Assembly (NCBI RefSeq): GCF_039613825.1
Contig: NZ_CP154826.1
Span: forward strand, 3,038,001-3,102,000
DNA from: Diaminobutyricibacter sp. McL0608
Lineage (GTDB): Bacteria > Actinomycetota > Actinomycetes > Actinomycetales > Microbacteriaceae
Direction of reading: 5' to 3'
Length of the DNA: 64,000 bases
A program made the translations under genes and the position numbers. Under the pieces are notes generated by a model. It was not told the DNA's origin. It made no database searches and was given only the letters and a program-made list of their open reading frames with translations. Positions within the stretch are counted from its first letter, which is position 1. Every line of letters starts with the position of its first letter. Shown here in pieces: positions 57,755 to 64,000 of this stretch.

Positions 57755-59869
57755 TTACTCGCCCTTGTTCTTCTGGACGATCTCGTCGGCGACAGCCTTC
57801 GGGACCTCCGCGTAGCTCTCGAACGTCATCGAGTACACCGCGCGTCCCGAGGTCTTGGACCTCAGGTCGCCGATGTAGCCGAACATCTCCGACAGCGGGA
57901 CGTGAGCGCGGATCACCTTGACACCGCTCGCATCCTCCATGGACTGGATCTGACCGCGACGCGAGTTCAGGTCGCCGATGACATCACCCATGTATTCCTC
58001 AGGGGTGCGGACTTCGACAGCCATGAGCGGCTCGAGCAGAACCGGGTTCGCCTTGCGAGCGGCTTCTTTGAAGCCCATCGATCCAGCGATCTTGAACGCC
58101 ATCTCCGAGGAGTCGACGTCGTGCGAGGCGCCATCGAGCAGTGAAGCCCGGACACCCACCATCGGGTAGCCCGCAAGCACACCGACCTGCAGAGCATCCT
58201 GGATACCGGCGTCGACCGAAGGGATGTACTCCCTGGGGATACGGCCACCGGTGACCTTGTTGACGAACTCGTAGCTCTTGTCCGGCGTGATCTCGAGGGG
58301 CTCGATCGCGATCTGGATCTTCGCGAACTGGCCGGAACCACCGGTCTGCTTCTTGTGCGTGTAGTCGTGACGTTCGACGGCGCGCTTGATGGTCTCGCGG
58401 TACGCGACCTGCGGCTTGCCGACATTCGCCTCGACGTTGAACTCGCGCTTCATGCGGTCGACGAGGATGTCGAGGTGGAGCTCGCCCATTCCCTTGATGA
58501 CCGTCTGGCCGGTCTCCTGGTTCTGCTCGGTGCGGAACGTCGGGTCCTCTTCGGCCAGCTTCTGGATCGCGACGCCCAGCTTCTCCTGGTCGGCCTTCGT
58601 CTTCGGCTCGATCGCGACCTCGATCACGGGCTCCGGGAAGGTCATCGACTCGAGTACGACCTGGTTGTTCGGGTCGCACAGAGTGTCACCCGTGGTCGTG
58701 TCCTTCAGGCCGATGACGGCGTAGATGTGACCGGCGGTCACGGACTCGACGGGGTTCTCCTTGTTGGCGTGCATCTGGAAGATCTTGCCGATGCGCTCCT
58801 TCTTGCCCTTGGTCGAGTTGATGACCTGGGCACCCGAGTCGATGTGACCCGAGTAGACGCGCACGTAGGTGAGGCGACCGAAGAACGGGTGCACAGCGAC
58901 CTTGAACGCGAGGGCCGCGAACGGCTCGGTGGCGTCGGCGTGACGGAGGATGATCTTCTCCTCGTCGCGAACGTCGTGCGCCTCGATGGCGGGGACGTCG
59001 AGCGGCGACGGCAGGTAGTCGATGACCGCGTCGAGCATCGGCTGGACGCCGCGGTTCTTGAACGCGGAACCGCAGAGCACCGGGTAGAGCTCGCTGTTGA
59101 CGGTCAGCTTGCGGATCGCACCCTTGATCTCGGCGACCGTGAGCTCCTCGCCCGAGAAGTACTTCTCGAGAAGCACGTCGTCGGACTCGGCGACCGTCTC
59201 GAGCAGCTTGTGGCGGTACTCCTCAGCCTTTTCGAGCATGTCGGCGGGGATCTCTTCGATGGCGTACTTGGCGCCCATCTCGACGTCACCCTTCGAGTCG
59301 CCGCGCCACGTGAGCGCGCGCATCTCGACCAGGTCGACGACACCCTCGAACGACGACTCGGCGCCGATCGGGAGCTGGATGACGAGCGGCTTCGCGCCCA
59401 GGCGGTTGACGATCGTGTCGACGGTGAAGTAGAAGTCGGCGCCCAGCTTGTCCATCTTGTTGACGAAGCAGATGCGGGGAACGTCGTACTTGTCGGCCTG
59501 GCGCCAGACGGTCTCGGACTGGGGCTCGACGCCCTCCTTGCCGTCGAAGACGGCGACGGCACCGTCGAGCACGCGGAGCGAACGCTCCACCTCGACCGTG
59601 AAGTCGACGTGACCCGGGGTGTCGATGATGTTGATCTGGTTCTTGTTCCAGAAGCAGGTCGTCGCGGCAGACGTGATCGTGATGCCGCGCTCCTGCTCCT
59701 GCGCCATCCAGTCCATGGTCGCAGCGCCGTCGTGGACCTCACCGATCTTGTGGGTGATACCCGTGTAGAACAGGATGCGCTCTGTCGTGGTGGTCTTGCC
59801 GGCATCGATGTGCGCCATGATGCCGATGTTGCGGACCTTGTTCAGGTCGGTGAGCACGTCCTGTGCCAC
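57755..59869 (-). CDS. fusA: Elongation factor G
   Basis: A 704-residue translocase GTPase. It starts [37 protein letters not shown], has DTPGHVDF and NKMDKLG, and the domain IV start region near 490. Standard length, in the usual place between rpsG and tuf. Confidence 0.98.
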   Translation of the reverse strand: MAQDVLTDLNKVRNIGIMAHIDAGKTTTTERILFYTGITHKIGEVHDGAATMDWMAQEQERGITITSAATTCFWNKNQINIIDTPGHVDFTVEVERSLRVLDGAVAVFDGKEGVEPQSETVWRQADKYDVPRICFVNKMDKLGADFYFTVDTIVNRLGAKPLVIQLPIGAESSFEGVVDLVEMRALTWRGDSKGDVEMGAKYAIEEIPADMLEKAEEYRHKLLETVAESDDVLLEKYFSGEELTVAEIKGAIRKLTVNSELYPVLCGSAFKNRGVQPMLDAVIDYLPSPLDVPAIEAHDVRDEEKIILRHADATEPFAALAFKVAVHPFFGRLTYVRVYSGHIDSGAQVINSTKGKKERIGKIFQMHANKENPVESVTAGHIYAVIGLKDTTTGDTLCDPNNQVVLESMTFPEPVIEVAIEPKTKADQEKLGVAIQKLAEEDPTFRTEQNQETGQTVIKGMGELHLDILVDRMKREFNVEANVGKPQVAYRETIKRAVERHDYTHKKQTGGSGQFAKIQIAIEPLEITPDKSYEFVNKVTGGRIPREYIPSVDAGIQDALQVGVLAGYPMVGVRASLLDGASHDVDSSEMAFKIAGSMGFKEAARKANPVLLEPLMAVEVRTPEEYMGDVIGDLNSRRGQIQSMEDASGVKVIRAHVPLSEMFGYIGDLRSKTSGRAVYSMTFESYAEVPKAVADEIVQKNKGE

Positions 59870-59956
59870 AGGTTTCCTCCGAAATATAGATGTTGGTACA
59901 TGGCCGGCCGGATGGTGCGGAGCGACTGCTCCACACCATCCGATCGGTACGTGCTG

Positions 59957-60427
59957 TTACCAGCGGTAGTGCGCGAAGGCCTTGTTCGACTCGGCCATCT
60001 TGTGCGTGTCTTCACGACGCTTGACGGCCGCACCGAGACCGTTGGACGCGTCCAGGATCTCGTTGGTGAGGCGCTCGGTCATCGTCTTCTCGCGACGACC
60101 CTTGGCGTAGCTGGTCAGCCAGCGGAGTGCGAGGGTGTTGGCGCGGTGAGGCTTGACCTCGACCGGCACCTGGTAGGTCGAACCGCCGACGCGGCGGCTG
60201 CGGACCTCGAGCGTGGGGCGCACGTTGTCGAGCGCCTTCTTGAGCGTGGCGACAGCATCCTGGCCGTTCTTGGCGGCGACGCCTTCGAGCGCGTCGTAGA
60301 CGATGCGCTCAGCGAGGCCCTTCTTGCCGTCGAGCAGGATCTTGTTGACGAGCTGGCTGACGATCGGTGCACCGTAGACGGGGTCGGCGACAACGGGACG
60401 CTTCGGGGCTGGACCCTTGCGAGGCAT
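59957..60427 (-). CDS. rpsG: 30S ribosomal protein S7
   Basis: A 156-residue S7 that organises the 16S rRNA 3' domain, in many bacteria also a repressor of the str operon. It begins [19 protein letters not shown] and ends [12 protein letters not shown]. One-base overlap with rpsL. Confidence 0.98.
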   Translation of the reverse strand: MPRKGPAPKRPVVADPVYGAPIVSQLVNKILLDGKKGLAERIVYDALEGVAAKNGQDAVATLKKALDNVRPTLEVRSRRVGGSTYQVPVEVKPHRANTLALRWLTSYAKGRREKTMTERLTNEILDASNGLGAAVKRREDTHKMAESNKAFAHYRW

Positions 60428-60801
60428 TACTTCTTCTCCATCTTCGCGCCGTAACGGCTGCGAGCCTGCTTGCGGTTCTTGACGGCCTGGGTGTCCAGCG
60501 CGCCACGGACGATCTTGTAACGAACACCCGGGAGGTCCTTAACACGACCGCCGCGGACGAGCACCATCGAGTGCTCCTGCAGGTTGTGGCCCTCGCCCGG
60601 GATGTAGGCGGTGACCTCGGTGCCGTTGGACAGCTTCACACGAGCGACCTTGCGCAGAGCCGAGTTCGGCTTCTTGGGGGTGGTCGTGTAGACGCGGGTG
60701 CACACGCCGCGCTGCTGGGGGTTGGACTTCAGGGCGGGAGCCTTGGTCTTCGTGACCTTGGGGCTGCGGCCCTTCCGAACCAACTGCTGAATGGTTGGCA
60801 C
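60427..60801 (-). CDS. rpsL: 30S ribosomal protein S12
   Basis: A 124-residue S12 at the decoding centre. A GTG start gives [15 protein letters not shown], with AAGGAG six bases upstream. The decoding loops are wild type: [13 protein letters not shown] and [11 protein letters not shown] keep the lysines whose change gives streptomycin resistance. First gene of the str operon. Confidence 0.98.
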   Translation of the reverse strand: MPTIQQLVRKGRSPKVTKTKAPALKSNPQQRGVCTRVYTTTPKKPNSALRKVARVKLSNGTEVTAYIPGEGHNLQEHSMVLVRGGRVKDLPGVRYKIVRGALDTQAVKNRKQARSRYGAKMEKK

Positions 60802-61065
60802 TAACTTCTCCTTGTAAATGAACTGCACGGTGACAGCTGTTGCATTCTGCTTCGAACGACTTCACGCCGATGTTCTGGCGTGTCGGGGTTCTGGGCTGAC
60901 CAACCGGCGGCACAGAATGAATTCTGGTTCGTGGTTGATATGCCGTGGGGGCTTGATGTGGCCCAACATGGATGAGTACGAGCCAACCGCTCGGGGTTTC
61001 CGCCTCAGCAGGTTCAGGACCGGCTGTTTTCGGGCACCACACGAGCGCGTGACAAAGCACACACC
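60802..61065 (-). promoter_or_regulatory. Long structured leader of the str operon
   Basis: About 260 bases lie between the predicted transcription start and the rpsL GTG. There is no gene in it. Hairpins visible include the 5'-terminal one at 61027-61071, GAGC-GGTTG-GCTC in the middle, the 14-base palindrome CAGAATGAATTCTG (60913-60926), and CACGCC/GGCGTG at 60864-60883. Confidence 0.6.
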
Positions 61066-61071
61066 CGAAAA
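61027..61071 (-). other. 5'-terminal hairpin of the str leader
   Basis: Perfect 8-base arms TTTTCGGG and CCCGAAAA, in minus-strand reading, enclose a GTGTGTG-rich centre with a smaller CACG/CGTG stem. The upstream arm begins at or next to the predicted transcription start, so the RNA would start with this hairpin. Confidence 0.6.
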
Positions 61072-61100
61072 ATACTAGCTTGTGGGCGGTTCCCGGTCAA
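61072..61100 (-). promoter_or_regulatory. Promoter of the str operon
   Basis: On the minus strand, -35 TTGACC (61095-61100) and -10 TAGTAT (61072-61077) are exactly 17 bases apart, one of the best matches to consensus in the window. It should drive rpsL, rpsG, fusA and probably tuf. Confidence 0.85.
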
Positions 61101-61186
61101 ATGGGGACGCACCTCTCACAACAACGCACAGGGGTCTCCCGGCATTCCCTCGACCGGCATCCGGGCGCGCATCCACAAGCTTGTTC

Positions 61187-61678
61187 CTATTCTTTGTCTT
61201 CGCGCTCCCAGGGCCAGCGGGGGCGGCCCTTCTGCTGGAACCGGCCGACCAGGACCAACTGGTAGACGAACGCGACGAGAGCGGCGGCGATTCCGGTGGC
61301 GACCGAGAACCACGAGGCGAACATATCAAAGGAGAAGGTGAGGAATCCGAGGGGTTCTCCCCCGCCGACCGCGTAGGCGATTCCCCCGCTCAGCACGAAG
61401 ACCACATAGGCGATCACACCGACGAGGAGCGCCGTCAGGGGCGCGATGCGCTGCTCGTCCGCCGCCACGCCGCGACCGCGGACGACGAGGCAGATGAGCA
61501 CGGCGATGGTCGCGCATCCGACCATCACGGGACCGACGAGGGGCCCCGCATCCGGAACGTCGATGACCTCGATGTTCCAGTACAGGCTGATCAGGCCGAA
61601 CGCAGCGACCAGGATGGCGAGGTACAGGAACGCTGCGAAGAAGGCGACGACGGTCGCGTAGTTCTTGTCCTCACGCAT
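61187..61678 (-). CDS. Hypothetical membrane protein
   Basis: A 163-residue protein with four transmembrane helices (about 9-32, 47-66, 78-100 and 115-142) and a basic, Trp-containing cytoplasmic tail (GRFQQKGRPRWPWERED). It has the look of a lineage-specific actinobacterial membrane protein; I do not know its function. It lies 21 bases after the next membrane protein gene and upstream of the str promoter. Confidence 0.75.
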   Translation of the reverse strand: MREDKNYATVVAFFAAFLYLAILVAAFGLISLYWNIEVIDVPDAGPLVGPVMVGCATIAVLICLVVRGRGVAADEQRIAPLTALLVGVIAYVVFVLSGGIAYAVGGGEPLGFLTFSFDMFASWFSVATGIAAALVAFVYQLVLVGRFQQKGRPRWPWEREDKE

Positions 61679-61699
61679 GGCGCGCCGACATCGGGGTGC

Positions 61700-62788
61700 C
61701 TAGGCGCCCGGTGCGTAGCCGTTCTGGGTCGCGCGAGGGCCTGCCGCGATGGCGCGGTCGTATTCGGCCTGGGCTTCGGCGTTCTTCGCCTTCAGCCTGC
61801 GTCCGCGGACAGCCAGCCACAGTCCCGTCCAGATCGAGACCTCGCGGGCGACGATGCCGGCCCAGATCGCGGGAGCGGTGAACCAGATCGCGTTCAGCAG
61901 GCGACCGACCTCCTGCGGTGTGTGCTGCCAGGCTTGCACCTGCAGGAGGACGGCACCCGCGTAGGAGAAGTAGGTGATGACCGCGACGACGAACCCGCCG
62001 ATGATGTAGGCCCACCAGCCGGCGCGATTGAGGATCTGGACCAGCACGACCATCGCGACGAAGAAGAAGATCACGGGGATCCAGAAAAGCCAGGCACCGA
62101 TGAACGACTTCAGGAACTCATCGAGGAAGCGCGAGGGCGGATAGCCGATGGCGGCGATGATGGCGACGACGGCTGCGTAGACGAGCGCGAACACGACGGT
62201 TCCGGCGAGGGCGATCAGGACGCCGAAGCCGCGGTTGCTCTTCTTCTTCGGCGGCACCGGGGCGGTGACATAGATGGGCGTGGCGGCCGGGACGTACGTC
62301 GGAGGAGCCGCGTCGCCTGCCACCGCTGCGCCCGCGACTGCGGCTCCGGCGACGGCGGGCGGCTCGGGCGCCCAGGTGGGTTCGGCCGCGGGGGCCGCGG
62401 CATAGGCCGCGGTGGCGGCAGTGTCGTAGGCGGCGACGTTCTCGTCGGCGACGCCGCCGGTCTCGGCGGTCGATCGGGCGACGGCGGCGGCGACGTCTTC
62501 GTCGCTTGCGGCGGATGCGGGTTCGGGTGCGGCGACCGGGGCGGGGGCGGATGCGGTGGCCGGCGCGGCTGCAGCGGGCTCTGCTGCGGGCTCTGCTGCG
62601 GGCTCGCTCTCGTCAGCCTTGGCCGCCGCGGTTTCCGCCGCCGTCTCGGGGGCGTTCACGTGACCGCGCGCCGACACGGGACCCGACGGCGGGTTCGCGA
62701 TGTCGGCGTCATTCGCGGACGCACCGGTGTCGATGTCGTCGCCGGTCGGTTCGGCAGGGTTCGGTGGCTCAGGGGTCGTGTTGCTCAT
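61700..62788 (-). CDS. Hypothetical membrane protein with long Ala/Pro/Glu-rich N-terminus
   Basis: A 362-residue protein. The first 185 residues are low complexity, rich in Ala, Pro, Glu and Thr; the rest carries four transmembrane helices (about 191-213, 228-248, 255-280 and 290-320). The tail has many charged residues. GAGGAG before the ATG is a good ribosome binding site. It is co-directional with the next gene, 21 bases away, and the pair may work together. The function is unknown. Confidence 0.75.
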   Translation of the reverse strand: MSNTTPEPPNPAEPTGDDIDTGASANDADIANPPSGPVSARGHVNAPETAAETAAAKADESEPAAEPAAEPAAAAPATASAPAPVAAPEPASAASDEDVAAAVARSTAETGGVADENVAAYDTAATAAYAAAPAAEPTWAPEPPAVAGAAVAGAAVAGDAAPPTYVPAATPIYVTAPVPPKKKSNRGFGVLIALAGTVVFALVYAAVVAIIAAIGYPPSRFLDEFLKSFIGAWLFWIPVIFFFVAMVVLVQILNRAGWWAYIIGGFVVAVITYFSYAGAVLLQVQAWQHTPQEVGRLLNAIWFTAPAIWAGIVAREVSIWTGLWLAVRGRRLKAKNAEAQAEYDRAIAAGPRATQNGYAPGA

Positions 62789-62890
62789 GGTGTCACTCCT
62801 CGATCAGCCCACCCGGGCATCCGTCACTCTGGTGCAACCATAGCAACGGGGTACCCGGATGGGCCGGAGGGCGTACCGAGGAGTGGTGGG

Positions 62891-63601
62891 CTACTTCGAA
62901 GCTGTTGCCGCCGTGCCGGTCGCCGGCTGGAGCAGCACGTAGACAAGTCCTCCGAGCTTGCCGTCGACCCCGCTCCCGTCTGAGCTCGCCGTCGTCGACA
63001 GCGAAGTCACCAGGAAGAGACGACCGGAACTCTGCGCGCCCTTGACGAAGTTGAGCACATTCGCATACGGACCGAGCACATCGACCGTGACCGGAATCGC
63101 CGCGAAATTGGCAGGCGTGATCAGCGGGCTCGTCACCGGGGGCACGCCGGCGACCGGAGCGGCCGGTGCGGGCGTCGACGAGGGGCTGGGGGACGGAGTC
63201 GGTGTCGATGACGACGACGTGTCCGTCGATGCGGCGGCCACCGGAGGCGCGACCGGCTTGTAGGCCAGAGCATCCGAAACGGTGATCCCGCTCACCGTGA
63301 CCCCATTCGCCGCGGCGAGGGCGTTCAGTTCATCAACAAAAGCCGGGATGGCGGCTTCAGTCGGAACGGACTTACTGAGGTCGGCGACCTTCGCCTTCAC
63401 CTGGTCGATGTTCTTGAAGTCCGCCTGCAGCTTCACGAGGGCCGCCCGACTGGCCGCGTTCGTCTGGTCGACACTCTGGCGCTGCGTGTCCGCCGCCGCA
63501 ACTGCGTCCAGCTGGGGCTGAACAGCGACCACCCAGCCGACCGCGACGATCGCGACGATGACGATGGCTGCGCCGATTATCCACAGTCTGTTCTTGTCCA
63601 C
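62891..63601 (-). CDS. pilO: Type IV pilus inner-membrane protein PilO-like
   Basis: A 236-residue protein with a single N-terminal transmembrane helix (about 7-27), a coiled-coil region (about 30-80), a Ser/Pro/Thr-rich linker (about 125-155) unusual for PilO, and a C-terminal ferredoxin-like domain with FAAIPVTVDVLGPYANVLNFVKG, the typical PilO fold. PilO pairs with PilN in the alignment complex of type IV pili. It directly follows the PilN-like gene, two bases apart. Confidence 0.8.
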   Translation of the reverse strand: MDKNRLWIIGAAIVIVAIVAVGWVVAVQPQLDAVAAADTQRQSVDQTNAASRAALVKLQADFKNIDQVKAKVADLSKSVPTEAAIPAFVDELNALAAANGVTVSGITVSDALAYKPVAPPVAAASTDTSSSSTPTPSPSPSSTPAPAAPVAGVPPVTSPLITPANFAAIPVTVDVLGPYANVLNFVKGAQSSGRLFLVTSLSTTASSDGSGVDGKLGGLVYVLLQPATGTAATASK

Positions 63602-63603
63602 GG

Positions 63604-64000
63604 CTACTTCTCCTTCGGGCTGAAGCGCTGATCGAACGCGGCATCATTGACGTGCATCGTGATGTTCACCGAGTACACCTTCGAGGTCTGGTCGAGGGTG
63701 ACGGTGCCGGGCGTCGCATCTGCGAATCCCGGCAGCTTCGCCAGTGCGGTGAGCCATGCGGGCACTTCGGGCAGCGTCGAACTCTTCGCGTCGAAGGTAA
63801 CGGTCGCAACGCGAGCTCCCTGAAGGGGTGCCGTCGACTGCGAATACTGGGCCAGAGGGGAGGCCGAGTCTACGGTGACCGTGTCGATGACGACATTCGC
63901 CGGTAGGGTCGCCTGCACCTTGTTGAGGTAGGTCTTCCAGTCGATCTCCGTCGAAGCGCCCACCTGCTGTGCCGCAGTGGCGAGCGCGACCTGGTCCTGA
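63604..64000 (-). CDS. pilN: PilN-like type IV pilus protein (partial)
   Basis: The C-terminal 132 residues of a protein whose start lies beyond the window; the frame is open to the end. It shows WKTYLNKVQATLPANVVIDTVTV and VTFDAKSSTLPEVPAWLTALAKLPGF, a PilN/GspL-like periplasmic domain, and sits directly before the PilO-like gene. The identity depends mainly on this order and the fold-like pattern. pilM and the ATPase genes would be expected further right. Confidence 0.7.
   Translation of the reverse strand, partial: QDQVALATAAQQVGASTEIDWKTYLNKVQATLPANVVIDTVTVDSASPLAQYSQSTAPLQGARVATVTFDAKSSTLPEVPAWLTALAKLPGFADATPGTVTLDQTSKVYSVNITMHVNDAAFDQRFSPKEK

Overview
The window is chromosomal DNA of a high-GC actinobacterium. 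Protein sequences, gene order and the many genes that seem to start without a ribosome binding site all point to the Microbacteriaceae (Leifsonia/Microbacterium-like); the genus cannot be fixed from the sequence alone. Almost all of it is housekeeping DNA, mostly on the minus strand. No tRNA, rRNA, insertion sequence, CRISPR array or prophage was seen.

Layout. 1-3.7 kb: two membrane proteins on the plus strand, converging on guaA and a DUF3817 protein. 3.7-9.5 kb: SURF1, a KhtTU-like cation:proton antiporter with its regulatory subunit, glpD and guaB3. 9.6-18 kb: a MalY/PatB aminotransferase, an ABC-F ATPase, guaB, rarD, a lone groES under a CIRCE operator, a methyltransferase with a THUMP-like tail, and two DUF4190 proteins. 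17.9-24.0 kb: a compact minus-strand run glmS-acpS-alr-tsaE-tsaB-rimI-tsaD joining amino-sugar and peptidoglycan precursor synthesis to tRNA t6A formation; coaA diverges from glmS. 28.7-32.3 kb: glmM, rpsI, rplM, truA. 32.4-35.4 kb: an OafA-like acyltransferase and a tandem GNAT protein. 35.5-51.4 kb: a continuous ribosomal superoperon read on the minus strand (S10, spc and alpha operons), including secY, adk, map, infA and rpoA. 51.9-56.2 kb: a DUF559/AbiEi-like protein, a 32-residue ORF and a large sortase-anchored surface protein. 56.4-60.8 kb: the str operon (rpsL-rpsG-fusA) followed by tuf. 61.2-64 kb: two membrane proteins and the pilO/pilN end of a type IV pilus cluster that runs off the window.

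The accessory part is 25.0-28.7 kb, between coaA and glmM, and is visibly richer in A+T. I read it as a lactococcin-972-type bacteriocin locus: a 54-residue membrane protein, a 104-residue secreted precursor with the SNYHH and WAKA hallmarks, a lipoprotein (possible immunity), a membrane adaptor with a peptidoglycan-binding domain, and an FtsX/MacB-like permease interrupted by one in-frame TAG. No ABC ATPase is encoded there. Its far end, next to glmM, carries a symmetric array of CTAGTGCG boxes.

Other points of interest are long structured leaders before the S10 and str operons, ten genes with a -10 hexamer 6-8 bases before the start codon, the absence of rpsN from the spc operon and rpsD from the alpha operon, and alanine/lysine/glutamate-rich tails on several ribosomal proteins, most of all L15 and L17.
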